Origin: an uncultured Eubacteriales bacterium
GTDB taxonomy: Bacteria; Bacillota; Clostridia; Christensenellales; CAG-138
Assembly: GCA_902768795.1 (NCBI GenBank)
Contig: CACXMS010000006.1
Location: 1-64,000, forward strand
Length of the DNA: 64,000 bases
Direction of reading: 5' to 3'
Below are positions 1 to 8,422 of this stretch, piece by piece. Numbering within the stretch: position 1 is the stretch's first letter; each line of letters starts with the position of its first letter. The notes under the pieces are model-generated. The model was not told where the DNA came from, ran no database searches, and saw only the letters and a program-made list of their open reading frames with translations. Both the position numbers and the translations under genes were made by a program.

Positions 1-1212
1 TTCGTATTTCTTGAAATCATGAGGACTAACAAATCGACCAGTAGGAATACCATCTTCTCCGTATTCGAAGATGAACTCATTAGTGTGCCCAGCAGCCTTT
101 AATTCGGCTTCGTCAGCCTGCAGGTAAGAGTAATACTCGTTTACGATATTATTTCTCTTTGATTGCTGACTAACAACAATTGCGTGAAGTATATTCAGAA
201 GAGGATTACCACTATCGCCAAGAGAAGAAACGTTTCTACCAAGAATGGTTATATCACGTTCTGCTCGTTGACAAATCGCGTCAATAGACAATGCAGCAAC
301 AGGATTACCAGCAACGCTATTAAGCTCTATAGGACTATAGTTCATGCCAATCCAGTTCTTTTCCGTGGGATCTGCCAATTCCACCTGACTATATAAATGG
401 AAGGTGTCTCCGGAGCGCTCGTCTAAGAGCTTTTTCGGGTCATAGGACACCTTTATTCCAAACTGCCGTGCGGAATCCCGATCCCCATAGGTCTGCAGAT
501 TTTTCCCGAACAACAATACGTCATCGAGACCTCGGGGATTCTTCTTCACGATCGCACATAGCTTATTCCAGCCGTGGTGTCCGATCAATAGCTCGCATTC
601 CGTTTCCGTTGATTCTACGTAAATCGTTCCGCTCGCAGCGCCGTTCGGATCGGTCGACAGTTTTGTCGACGGTCCGTTGCTGATTCCGCAGTACCAGTTT
701 TCCCATTCGATGTTCGGTTGCGATTGGATCAACAACTCCCACGGTTCGTTATCTACTGTATAATACCGTTTGGACGATGCGTCGTCATTTCTCTGAAAGT
801 AGGTATTCGTTTGCTCCTCGGCAAAGCAATGCAATGGGTCGCTCTCTACCTGAAACCGAATGATGTCACCATCGATACAAAGTTGTGCGGTACCTGCCGG
901 AACCGTGAATGCGGGTTCATCGTCCGTGAGCGTGCGATACAACGGCACAAAGATCGCGAAATGATCATTTTCGGGTATCAATAAGTAGCAGCTTCGAAAA
1001 AATGTGACCCGTATTTCCCCGGTTTCAGACACGGTCAAGCCGTCAGTCTCCCGTTCCCAAAGAGTATCCGTATGTTTGGACGGGTCAAACGGCTTTGCTT
1101 TCGCTTCGGAAAAGGATGCCGTTGCTTTATAATCCAAGCTGACGGTTCTTGTGCAGCCGACGGCAAGACAGAGTAAAAGAAGAGAGGATACAAGTTTCCG
1201 AAACACATGCAT
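1..1212 (-). CDS. Partial lipoprotein of unknown function (3' end outside window)
   Basis: An open frame of 404 codons reads from the ATG at 1212 to the window edge without a stop. The product starts with a short basic stretch, a leucine-rich core and a lipobox ending in Cys20 (CLAVGC), so it should be exported and lipid-anchored. The start is fixed by AGGAGG (complement of 1222-1227) nine bases upstream. I do not recognise the mature domain; it has scattered Cys and Trp and reads like an extracellular sensor or binding domain. Codon use changes near base 350. The N-terminal part uses GC-ending codons like the rest of the window, while the last ~115 codons prefer GCT, GGT, CCT and AAT. That suggests the C-terminal module was swapped in. 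It is transcribed divergently from the deaminase-like gene. Confidence 0.75.
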   Translation of the reverse strand, partial: MHVFRKLVSSLLLLCLAVGCTRTVSLDYKATASFSEAKAKPFDPSKHTDTLWERETDGLTVSETGEIRVTFFRSCYLLIPENDHFAIFVPLYRTLTDDEPAFTVPAGTAQLCIDGDIIRFQVESDPLHCFAEEQTNTYFQRNDDASSKRYYTVDNEPWELLIQSQPNIEWENWYCGISNGPSTKLSTDPNGAASGTIYVESTETECELLIGHHGWNKLCAIVKKNPRGLDDVLLFGKNLQTYGDRDSARQFGIKVSYDPKKLLDERSGDTFHLYSQVELADPTEKNWIGMNYSPIELNSVAGNPVAALSIDAICQRAERDITILGRNVSSLGDSGNPLLNILHAIVVSQQSKRNNIVNEYYSYLQADEAELKAAGHTNEFIFEYGEDGIPTGRFVSPHDFKKYE

Positions 1213-1221
1213 GGGTACAGA

Positions 1222-1265
1222 CCTCCTAGGATTTTTTATCTAATGCCGTATGTATTATTCTAACA
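1222..1265 (-). promoter_or_regulatory. SD and extended -10 for the lipoprotein gene
   Basis: On the minus strand TGTTAGAAT (complement of 1257-1265) is an extended -10 (TGn-TAGAAT), followed by a leader of about 40 nt and an AGGAGG. No good -35 is seen, which is usual for extended -10 promoters. Confidence 0.45.
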
Positions 1266-1360
1266 TAAGGATTTGAAATAGTTGTGTTTAAAATGTAAAT
1301 ATGTGTTTGATGTAATTGAAAATATCTGCTATAATTGCAATTCCGTTATCAACGCTCGCA

Positions 1361-1401
1361 CCACGGAAAAGACCACACCCAAAGGGTGGTCTTTTCCGTG
1401 G
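1361..1401. terminator. Perfect 16-bp hairpin, terminator-like in both directions
   Basis: Bases 1361-1376 are perfectly complementary to 1386-1401 with a 9-nt loop. The stem contains AAAAGACCAC...GTGGTCTTTT, so read on either strand it gives a GC hairpin followed by four T. It lies between two divergent genes, where a terminator is not expected. It may be the remnant of a lost gene or an insulator. The rest of 1213-1519 holds only the two divergent promoters. Confidence 0.6.
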
Positions 1402-1452
1402 CCTATGTAATCCTAATCCAAAGACAAAAAATGCGGATACTTCTTCGCACTG

Positions 1453-1482
1453 TTCGACAAATCAAGGAAACGGTGCTATAAT
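1453..1482 (+). promoter_or_regulatory. Promoter of the adenosine-deaminase-like gene
   Basis: TATAAT at 1477-1482 has a weak TTCGAC at 1453-1458 with an 18-nt spacer. GGCGGAG follows just before the ATG at 1520. Confidence 0.5.
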
Positions 1483-1519
1483 AAATTATAAATCTATTAG
1501 AACTTAAGGCGGAGCATAG

Positions 1520-2458
1520 ATGGAGTTTATTAAAGCGCTGACAGAGGGCGATCTTGCGGCTGTTCGCAAGGTTCCCAAAGCCGATCTGCATAATCATTTC
1601 GTATTGGGCGGAAGTCGGAAATACCTGCTTGAGCATACCGGAAAGGATATCCAACCCATCCAAAAGCCCTTGCATTCCATGGACGAGATGCATGCATGGA
1701 ACGCCGAAAATCTCGGGAACGCGTTTGAATCAACCGAAGGACGAAAGATACTGATCCGGGCCGCATTTACGCAGGCGAAGGAAGACGGTGTTGCGATTCT
1801 TGAAATCGGCGAAGACGTCTGGGGCCTTGAAGCGTTTTTCCACGGAAACGTCGGGGAGTTTGTCGACGCATTTGAAGCGGCGCATCAGGAGATCGCGCCG
1901 GAAATGGAACTTCGGCTTCAGATCGGTCTGTCCCGACACTGCGATACAGCATATCTGGAAGATTGTATCGCCCGTTTTTGGGGCTGCAAAGCGTTTTATT
2001 CCATCGATCTGTACGGGGATGAGTTGGCGCAGCCGATTGAGAATTTCAAGTCCATCTATCGGAGGGCAAAGGCGGAAGGACTCAGACTGAAAGCACATGT
2101 CGGCGAATGGGGAACGGCAGATGATGTGCGCCGTGCTGTTGAGTGCCTTGAACTGGACGAGGTGCAGCATGGGATTGCGGCGGCAGAAGATTTTTCTGTG
2201 GTCCGTTTTTTGAGAGACAATCGCATCCGGCTGAATATCACGCCCTCCAGCAATGTCCTCCTCGGCAGGGTCAAAGACATAAAGACGCATCCCGTTGCCA
2301 AGCTTTACAGAAGCGGCGTTGACGTCACGGTCAATTCCGATGACGTTCTGATCTTTGATTCAGACGTTTCCAAAGAATATCTGCGATTATATCAAAGCGG
2401 TTGCCTCAGCGCGGATGAATTGGACGATATCCGGAAGAACGGGTTGAGAACGGTGTGA
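1520..2458 (+). CDS. Adenosine deaminase-like metal-dependent hydrolase
   Basis: 312 residues of the adenosine/AMP deaminase branch of the amidohydrolase superfamily, expected to be a cytoplasmic zinc enzyme that deaminates a purine nucleoside or similar amine. Visible family motifs in order are KADLHNHF near residue 20 (metal-binding HxH), AHVGEWG in place of the usual HAGE (catalytic Glu kept), VQHGI, TPSSNVLLG and NSDDVLIF (metal Asp pair). Two changes stand out: HAGE is HVGE, and the usual Pro after the Asp pair is Val. The protein is somewhat shorter than typical adenosine deaminases. The substrate could therefore differ. GGAG lies eight bases before the ATG. It appears to be monocistronic. 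Confidence 0.8.
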   Translation: MEFIKALTEGDLAAVRKVPKADLHNHFVLGGSRKYLLEHTGKDIQPIQKPLHSMDEMHAWNAENLGNAFESTEGRKILIRAAFTQAKEDGVAILEIGEDVWGLEAFFHGNVGEFVDAFEAAHQEIAPEMELRLQIGLSRHCDTAYLEDCIARFWGCKAFYSIDLYGDELAQPIENFKSIYRRAKAEGLRLKAHVGEWGTADDVRRAVECLELDEVQHGIAAAEDFSVVRFLRDNRIRLNITPSSNVLLGRVKDIKTHPVAKLYRSGVDVTVNSDDVLIFDSDVSKEYLRLYQSGCLSADELDDIRKNGLRTV

Positions 2459-2563
2459 ACATTGTTAGACTTTTCTGCTGAAAAAGATAAGAACTGTGCA
2501 GCGCGGGTGCTCTTTGCATAATTTCCCGGATCGGTTATCAACACTTGTATTGGAAAAGGTCAC

Positions 2564-2592
2564 TTGTTTTTTGTTTATGAAACCGGTATAAT
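2564..2592 (+). promoter_or_regulatory. Promoter of the 300-residue membrane-anchored protein gene
   Basis: TTGTTT (2564-2569), a 17-nt spacer and TATAAT (2587-2592). AAGGAG (2599-2604) and the ATG at 2613 follow closely, leaving a very short leader. Confidence 0.6.
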
Positions 2593-2612
2593 TATCCCAA
2601 AGGAGCGATTCC

Positions 2613-3515
2613 ATGCCAAGGAAAATAACGTATTCGGAATTCGGTGAGGAACCGAGAAAAGTCGATTCTGAAGTGAATCCATCCAAACGTCCGGTCGGAT
2701 GGAAGTGGTTGTACTGCGCTGCGGCGGCCGCCGTGCTTTTGATTGCGGTCGGTTTCGGAATCTTTTCGCTGTTCGATCATGGCGCTGCTTCTGTGAAAAC
2801 CGTCAGGGACGATCCGGCCCGGAAAGGCGCTTCTGCTTCCGCCGCCGCTTCAACCGGAAAGGCCAAAACACAGACCGACGCGCCGGCATGGGACGTTGAT
2901 TCGGATACAATTCGGTTGAATACCTTCCTGACGTTCATTGTGGAGCAGAACATCGAGAATACGGAAACCGAACTGGACGAGGACGCTGAACTTGTGAGAT
3001 TTGCTTTCAACTATCGAAAGTATAATGATGCAAAATCCATTCTTGAGCAAAAAGACGGAGATGTCGTTTCCTGCCGCACCCTGACGCTTGAACAGGTCAA
3101 TGAAACGCTGAATCAGTTTTTCGGGAAAACCATCTCTCCGGATCGGGAGGATTACAGTATCCTGACGGACGGATCCGAATGCTTTCATTGCGTTTATGGC
3201 GATGGCTGCTTCCGGAATATTCCGCCCTATCCCCTGGAAAGATTCGATTTTCCGCTTCGTTTTGCTTTGGTGGACAGGGTCAACGAAAAAACCTGCACGC
3301 TGCATTTCAGACTGTACAGGATGAATCCCGACGCCTGGGGCGAAGGAGAGGCGGAGCGGCACGTACCGTTTTTACCGATGATGAGTTTCTATGATGTGGA
3401 AAGCGGAAACGCAGAGACGCGGTATTGGATTACAAAGATCGGGCAGGGAAACGCGGTGCTTCAGGATCTCGGCGAGGATTTGAAGCTGATAAAACTATCG
3501 GTCACAATGAATTGA
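2613..3515 (+). CDS. Membrane-anchored protein of unknown function
   Basis: 300 residues. A short basic cytoplasmic head is followed by one hydrophobic helix at about residues 30-55 (Ala/Leu/Val/Ile-rich), an Ala/Ser/Thr-rich linker to about residue 90, and a soluble domain presumed to lie outside the membrane. The soluble part contains regularly spaced acidic and aromatic residues but no motif I recognise. AAGGAG sits nine bases before the ATG. It has its own promoter and no operon partner. It resembles the many single-helix exported proteins of Clostridia whose roles are unknown. Confidence 0.75.
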   Translation: MPRKITYSEFGEEPRKVDSEVNPSKRPVGWKWLYCAAAAAVLLIAVGFGIFSLFDHGAASVKTVRDDPARKGASASAAASTGKAKTQTDAPAWDVDSDTIRLNTFLTFIVEQNIENTETELDEDAELVRFAFNYRKYNDAKSILEQKDGDVVSCRTLTLEQVNETLNQFFGKTISPDREDYSILTDGSECFHCVYGDGCFRNIPPYPLERFDFPLRFALVDRVNEKTCTLHFRLYRMNPDAWGEGEAERHVPFLPMMSFYDVESGNAETRYWITKIGQGNAVLQDLGEDLKLIKLSVTMN

Positions 3516-3621
3516 TCCGCGCCTAAGAAAGACAAGTTGATGCGGGCAATGGACAGCTTTGGCCCGCCCTTGTATCGTATAATATTCTCCGATCGAAATT
3601 TCGTTTTTTTCACGAAGAATC

Positions 3622-3650
3622 TTGCAAATGAGTACCATTTCGTATAGAAT
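3622..3650 (+). promoter_or_regulatory. Promoter of the 105-residue protein gene
   Basis: TTGCAA (3622-3627), a 17-nt spacer and TAGAAT (3645-3650); GGGAGG lies before the ATG at 3678. Confidence 0.55.
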
Positions 3651-3677
3651 GGATTCAGAAGCACGGGAGGTTTCGGT

Positions 3678-3995
3678 ATGAAGAAAGTACAACCGAAGGT
3701 CTATAGATGTGTCTGTATGCCGGCGAATCCCGAGAATTGGGCCGTTGTGCATAGAACGGAAGTGTTCTGCGTCGTTCGCTGTTCTGTCTGTAAGCATGCA
3801 TGGTATACGAAAGCACAGTATGCCGATTCGCTTGAGGAAAAACTGCTTTCCGAGCGGCAATGGAACAGACTGCGTTATTCGGAGGGCTTTCACATGCGGG
3901 AGGAACGATGGGCCTTTTCGGATGAATTTGACGGCGAGCCGGTGTTGGTTGTGCCGGACGACGGCTGGATCATCGGCGACGAGTGTTTTGAATGA
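3678..3995 (+). CDS. Small Cys-containing protein of unknown function
   Basis: 105 residues with no signal peptide or membrane helix. Two Cys pairs are visible: CVC near residue 11 and C..CSVC in the region 33-40, followed by KHAW. They could form a small metal site but the spacing does not match a zinc ribbon I can name. The C-terminal third is acidic and ends in GWIIGDECFE. The gene has its own promoter, an SD (GGGAGG) and a downstream terminator at 4047-4093. Function unknown. Confidence 0.65.
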   Translation: MKKVQPKVYRCVCMPANPENWAVVHRTEVFCVVRCSVCKHAWYTKAQYADSLEEKLLSERQWNRLRYSEGFHMREERWAFSDEFDGEPVLVVPDDGWIIGDECFE

Positions 3996-4046
3996 CGGCT
4001 GTTTCCAAAAGCCGATCATCCGGGAAAATCGCTTTGAAAAAAGCAT

Positions 4047-4093
4047 CCCGTTTGTCAGACAAAAGACGGTATACTGACAAGCGGGACTTTTTA
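4047..4093 (+). terminator. Rho-independent terminator
   Basis: CCCGTTTGTCAG (4047-4058) pairs with CTGACAAGCGGG (4074-4085) with one G-T pair, followed by ACTTTTTA. It ends the 105-residue gene's transcript. Confidence 0.75.
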
Positions 4094-4213
4094 TTTGCAA
4101 AGAAGCATTTTGCGGCGGCTTCGGTCTTGCCGGAAAACAGTTTGTTTCGTCCGATTTACTGCAATTTCTCAACCTGTTAAAACTTTCAATACAACTTTGA
4201 CACATTTGCGATG

Positions 4214-4219
4214 TATAAT
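4214..4219 (+). promoter_or_regulatory. -10 element for the MoxR operon
   Basis: TATAAT lies 29 nt before the ATG at 4249. The TTGACA at 4197-4202 is only 11 nt away, too close to serve as its -35; no better -35 is evident. Confidence 0.4.
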
Positions 4220-4248
4220 GAAAATGCAATACGGAAGCCGGAGGGCTT

Positions 4249-5178
4249 ATGAACGATCCGAAATCGATTTTAGATGAATTAAAGAAAGCTGTTGTCGGCA
4301 AGGACAACGTGCTGATCATGGCGCTTCTGGCGATTCTTGCCCGCGGACACATTCTGCTGGAGGATATCCCGGGCGTCGGAAAAACAACGATGGCGCTTGC
4401 GTTCAGCAAAGCGCTCGGACTGCAGTATAATCGCGTCCAATTCACGCCGGACGTGCTTCCTTCCGACATCGTCGGTTTTTCGCTGTACGATAAGGCGACC
4501 GGACAGATGGTGTACCAACCGGGCGCAATCCTTTGCAATCTTTTTTTGGCGGACGAACTGAATCGCGCCACAAGCCGCACGCAGTCCGCCTTGCTTGAAG
4601 CGATGGAAGAGGGAAATGTAACGGTTGACGGCGTTACGCATCCCGTGCCGGATCCGTTTGTCGTTATTGCGACCCAGAATCCCGTCGGCGCGTCGGGAAC
4701 ACAGCTTTTGCCGGATTCACAGCTTGACCGCTTCATGGTGCGGCTTTCGATGGGCTATCCGCGTCCGTCGGATGAACTGGAACTGCTTTCCCGCAAGCAG
4801 AAAGGGAACCCGCTGGACAACGTTCGCTGTATCGCCGATCGGAACGGATTGGCGGAGATCCGCGAGACCGTTGATCGGACCTATATCAATCCGAAGATTC
4901 TCGAGTATATTATCCGCCTCGGCAACGCAACCCGTTCGCACACGAATGTGCTGCAGGGCGCAAGTCCCCGTGCGTCGCTTGCAGCGGCTTCGATGGCAAA
5001 AGCCGCGGCTTGGGTGCAGGGAAGAGATTATGTGATTCCCGGCGATGTCAAGCTGATCTACCCGGCTACGATCACCCACCGATTGCTGCTGACTGCGGAC
5101 GCAAAGGCGTCCGGCGTTACGGCAGAAGCGGTATTGACCGATATTCTGAAAAACACACCGGCGCCCGCCGTCAAGTAA
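4249..5178 (+). CDS. MoxR-family AAA+ ATPase
   Basis: 309 residues, a cytoplasmic AAA+ chaperone-type ATPase of the MoxR group. Walker A is PGVGKTT at residues 41-47, Walker B is LFLADE near 98-103, and sensor-1 Asn is in ATQNP near 144. A small C-terminal lid domain follows. MoxR ATPases act with DUF58 and transglutaminase-like membrane proteins, assembling or remodelling envelope or metal-loaded proteins. The next two genes encode exactly these partners, and a single base separates this stop codon from the next start. Length is normal for the family. Confidence 0.92.
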   Translation: MNDPKSILDELKKAVVGKDNVLIMALLAILARGHILLEDIPGVGKTTMALAFSKALGLQYNRVQFTPDVLPSDIVGFSLYDKATGQMVYQPGAILCNLFLADELNRATSRTQSALLEAMEEGNVTVDGVTHPVPDPFVVIATQNPVGASGTQLLPDSQLDRFMVRLSMGYPRPSDELELLSRKQKGNPLDNVRCIADRNGLAEIRETVDRTYINPKILEYIIRLGNATRSHTNVLQGASPRASLAAASMAKAAAWVQGRDYVIPGDVKLIYPATITHRLLLTADAKASGVTAEAVLTDILKNTPAPAVK

Positions 5179-5179
5179 T

Positions 5180-6133
5180 ATGCGTTGGCGGCGGCTTTTG
5201 TACCTTTTGGCGCTCGGAACAGTAACGGCGTTTCATTTGGCTTTCGGGCAGTACGTTTCCCACTTTATGCTGTGGTTCGTACTGCTGTTTCCTGTTGTTT
5301 CTTTGCTGGTCAGTCTCCCGGCAATCCTGATGACGCGCATCGAACTGGGAAGCGCGGACGACGTACAGCGCAGCCGTGAAGCGTTCATCCGCCTGCGAGC
5401 GTCCTGCCGGTTCTTTTTGCCGCTGGATTGCCTTTCCCTCCGTATTGAGGAACAAAATCTGTTTGCCGAAGAAAAACCGAATCGCCGTTCGGTGCGGATT
5501 TACGACCTGGACGAAAAGGAGAAACGCATCCGCATCTCCACGGAACAGCTCGGAACGATTCGCTGCGGCGTCCGCTCCGCCTGGGCGTATGATTATCTCG
5601 GCTTTTTTGCGCTGCCGATCCCAAAGCCGCATCCGGTTACCTTTACGGTGCTTCCGTCGCCGGTCGCTCCGATGCCGGATCCGGAGCTGATCGATTCTTC
5701 CGAACAGATATCAAAACCGAAGCCGCAGGGTTACTCCGAGGAGCATGAGCTTCGTCCATACCGCGCGGGCGATTCGATCAATCTGATCCATTGGAAACTC
5801 ACGTCAAAGTTCGACGATCCGATCATCCGCGAGCCGCAGGAGCTTGTCCGGAAGCACATCATTCTTGCTGTCGACCTGCCGGATTCCTACGCGGCGCAGG
5901 AAAGCTTGCTGGATCAACTCCGCTATCTTGCCGACGTACTGTTTGAAAAACAGATTCCGTTCGGGCTGCATCTCGGATATCTTGTGAAAACGATCCGATC
6001 GGACGGAGAACTGACGGCCGTGCTGAAAACATTTTTGTCCGAACCCCTGCACGCGGAACAGACGGAAGCGATCCGGACGGGCAATGATACGCTCATCTAC
6101 CGTTTGACGCCGAATCGGAGGGCAGATACATGA
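5180..6133 (+). CDS. DUF58 membrane-anchored protein
   Basis: 317 residues. Two hydrophobic segments at the N-terminus (about 5-20 and 28-50) precede a soluble domain. The DUF58 hallmark is clear at about 186-220: RPYRAGDSINLIHW and then KLTSK, close to the family pattern R-x-Y-x-x-G-D-x-x-x-x-IHW. This domain has a von Willebrand A-like fold in related proteins. It sits between MoxR and transglutaminase genes, the usual three-gene set, and overlaps the next gene by four bases (ATGA at 6130). It is expected to be a cytoplasmic-membrane partner of the MoxR ATPase. Confidence 0.88.
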   Translation: MRWRRLLYLLALGTVTAFHLAFGQYVSHFMLWFVLLFPVVSLLVSLPAILMTRIELGSADDVQRSREAFIRLRASCRFFLPLDCLSLRIEEQNLFAEEKPNRRSVRIYDLDEKEKRIRISTEQLGTIRCGVRSAWAYDYLGFFALPIPKPHPVTFTVLPSPVAPMPDPELIDSSEQISKPKPQGYSEEHELRPYRAGDSINLIHWKLTSKFDDPIIREPQELVRKHIILAVDLPDSYAAQESLLDQLRYLADVLFEKQIPFGLHLGYLVKTIRSDGELTAVLKTFLSEPLHAEQTEAIRTGNDTLIYRLTPNRRADT

Positions 6134-8316
6134 AACAAAAAGTCTGCTCTTTCCTTCGCATTCCGGTGGATGCGGTTCTGATTGCAATCGCAGCATTAGC
6201 CGTTCCGTGCGCGGTGCTGACCGCGTATCAGCTTCCGTTTCCGCTTGTTCCTCTGATTTGGGCAGCGGTTCTGATCGGAATACTGCTGTCCGTTTGGATG
6301 CATGTTCCAAAGTTCGGATGGATCGCGGGGATCGCGTTCTTTGCGGTGCTGACGCCTCTGCTGATCTGGAAAAATCTGTTCGTTCGGTATGGCTTTTTGC
6401 TGTTTCGTTACGCGATACTGGATCTGCTTTCCCCGGATGTTCCGTTTTTGCCTTCGCCGACGCCGGTCGAACCGATCGACGGCTTCACCGCTGCTCCGGA
6501 AGCGGCGATCGGATGGTTTGCGCTGCTTGTCATGGCGGTGTTCGGGCTGTCGATTGCCTGGAGTTTGATCCGCAGCAAGATGATTCTGCTGCCGCTCATC
6601 GTCCCGCTTCCGATCTTCATGCTGAGCTTGATCTATACGGATCTTCCGCTGGCACATTGGACGGTTCTGCTGCTTTTGATTTATCTTGGCGGCTGTCTGA
6701 TCGGCGGGGGACTGCGCGTTTCGGATTCGGATCGGTACGGGCTTGCGATGCTGCCGGTTTTGCTTGGTCTGCTCGTTCTCGGCGTATTGATCCGTACCGT
6801 ATCGCCGCCGGAGAAATACGAGCCGATCTCGTTTGAACGCAGACAGGAGATTATCGGCGAGCGTGTCCGCGAGTTGTACGACGGCGTGCGGAACGTCCTG
6901 AACAACCGTGTGAAACGGACCGAGGACCTGACCGACGAAGAGGAATGGCACCGAACAGGCGATGCGATTCTGGAAGCGAAAACGAGCGAAAGCGGCGAAA
7001 TATACCTGCGCGCATATTCGCTCGGAGGATATCGCAACAGTGCCTGGTACAGCGTTTCGCCTTATCCCGGAACATGGAAATCGATGGGAACGCTCGGCGG
7101 CAACGCAGCCAGGCAAAATGAAAATGCGGGTGAAACGATGACGGTCCATGCCGAAGCGTCGGAAATGCTTTATGTGCCGTACGGCTTTGAACCGTCCGGA
7201 ATGCAGCTTTCGGAATCGTATCTTGCCGCCAACGACGTTACCGAGTATTCCTGGTCGTATCGTACCGTCGTTCCGACGGCGACGGCTGTTTCGGAGGAAG
7301 AAGCGGCATACCTGACATGGGCGCAGGAACAGTATTCGATTTCCGATTCCTCGGTGAAAGAACAGATCCGCGCGTTTGCCGAATCCGCCGGAATCTACGA
7401 TACCGGCGACAACCTGAAAACCGCCCGGATTGTCGCGTCGTTTGTCCGAACCAACGGGACCTATTCCACAACGCCCGGCAAGGTGCCGGAAGGAACGGAT
7501 TTTGTTCTGTATTTTCTTGAGCAGAGCCGCACGGGGTATTGCGTTCATTTTGCGAGCGCAACGACCGCAATCCTGCAATCGTTCGGTATTCCTGCACGAT
7601 ATGTTTTCGGCTACCGTTTTTTCACAACGTCCGGTGCGTCCAAAACGGTGACCGATGAAATGGCGCACGCATGGACGGAAGTCTACTGTCCGGGCGTCGG
7701 CTGGGTTCCGATCGAAAGCACGGCGGGCGCGGACGGATGGCAGGAGCCGGATGACGCGAATGAAACGGCTGCGCCGACTGCGGCTCCCACGCCGGAGCCG
7801 ACAGCCGAACCAACGCCGGAACCGACCGCTTCGTCCGACGGTGAAACGGAATCAGAACCAACCGAAGCGCCGCAGGAAACAAATCAGCCTCTGCCGACCG
7901 AACGGCCGGACGGCGATGGAACAGACGGCAGGGAAGAGGAGGAAAGTCAGGCGCCTTCGACAACGGTTCCGATCAAGCTTTGGTGGCTGCTGTGGCTGCT
8001 TGTTCCGCCGGCGATCGTCGCTGCTCTTTTGGGCACAGGCAAATTGGTTCGCGACCGGAGAAAGAAACTGTTTCGGCAAAAAAATGCGCGCGAGGCGGTG
8101 CTGGCGATGTATCGCTATCAGAAGCGCATGGAGCGGTTCGGCGCGTCGAAGAGCGAAACGGCGGAGGAGCTTGCCGTTGAAGCGACGTTCTCCGATCATG
8201 AAATGAGCGAACAGCGCAGGCGGATGCATTCGATTATCAAATCATCGCTTGCTCAGTTGGGATCGCAGCCGAAATGGAAACGGTTCCTGTATCGGCATCT
8301 TCTGTTCCTGACATAA
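6130..8316 (+). CDS. Transglutaminase-like membrane protein (TgpA type)
   Basis: 728 residues. Several membrane helices occupy the first ~225 residues, followed by an exported region with a transglutaminase-like core at about 440-540. The catalytic Cys is in TGYCVHFAS (near 469), His in MAHAWTE (near 511), and the third position is Glu in GWVPIEST (near 529), as in many Firmicutes relatives. A Pro/Thr/Glu-rich linker (about 545-610) leads to another membrane helix (about 615-640) and a cytoplasmic tail of ~85 residues. Its function is probably envelope protein cross-linking or proteolysis, together with MoxR and DUF58. It is the last gene of the operon, with a terminator nine bases after the stop. 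Confidence 0.88.
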   Translation: MKQKVCSFLRIPVDAVLIAIAALAVPCAVLTAYQLPFPLVPLIWAAVLIGILLSVWMHVPKFGWIAGIAFFAVLTPLLIWKNLFVRYGFLLFRYAILDLLSPDVPFLPSPTPVEPIDGFTAAPEAAIGWFALLVMAVFGLSIAWSLIRSKMILLPLIVPLPIFMLSLIYTDLPLAHWTVLLLLIYLGGCLIGGGLRVSDSDRYGLAMLPVLLGLLVLGVLIRTVSPPEKYEPISFERRQEIIGERVRELYDGVRNVLNNRVKRTEDLTDEEEWHRTGDAILEAKTSESGEIYLRAYSLGGYRNSAWYSVSPYPGTWKSMGTLGGNAARQNENAGETMTVHAEASEMLYVPYGFEPSGMQLSESYLAANDVTEYSWSYRTVVPTATAVSEEEAAYLTWAQEQYSISDSSVKEQIRAFAESAGIYDTGDNLKTARIVASFVRTNGTYSTTPGKVPEGTDFVLYFLEQSRTGYCVHFASATTAILQSFGIPARYVFGYRFFTTSGASKTVTDEMAHAWTEVYCPGVGWVPIESTAGADGWQEPDDANETAAPTAAPTPEPTAEPTPEPTASSDGETESEPTEAPQETNQPLPTERPDGDGTDGREEEESQAPSTTVPIKLWWLLWLLVPPAIVAALLGTGKLVRDRRKKLFRQKNAREAVLAMYRYQKRMERFGASKSETAEELAVEATFSDHEMSEQRRRMHSIIKSSLAQLGSQPKWKRFLYRHLLFLT

Positions 8317-8324
8317 TGCGCGGG

Positions 8325-8369
8325 ATCCCCGAATTCCGTTTTTGCAGAACGGTTCGGGGATTTTTGTTT
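8325..8369 (+). terminator. Rho-independent terminator after the MoxR operon
   Basis: ATCCCCGAA (8325-8333) pairs with TTCGGGGAT (8353-8361). An inner CCGTT/AACGG extends the stem, followed by TTTTG TTT. Confidence 0.8.
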
Positions 8370-8396
8370 ACAACCGAACCCGGTTTGTAGTATACT
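8367..8396 (+). promoter_or_regulatory. Promoter of folD-HAD pair
   Basis: TTTACA (8367-8372), an 18-nt spacer and TATACT (8391-8396). It overlaps the T-tract of the preceding terminator. Confidence 0.55.
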
Positions 8397-8422
8397 GATA
8401 AAAAAGAATGCGGAGAAACGGT

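Noticed and set aside
3542-3567. GCGGGC...GCCCGC hairpin after the 300-residue gene as terminator
   Set aside because: The stem is short and no T-run follows; left unannotated as a terminator.
4197-4202. TTGACA as the -35 for the MoxR operon
   Set aside because: Only 11 bases separate it from the TATAAT at 4214, too short for a sigma-A promoter.
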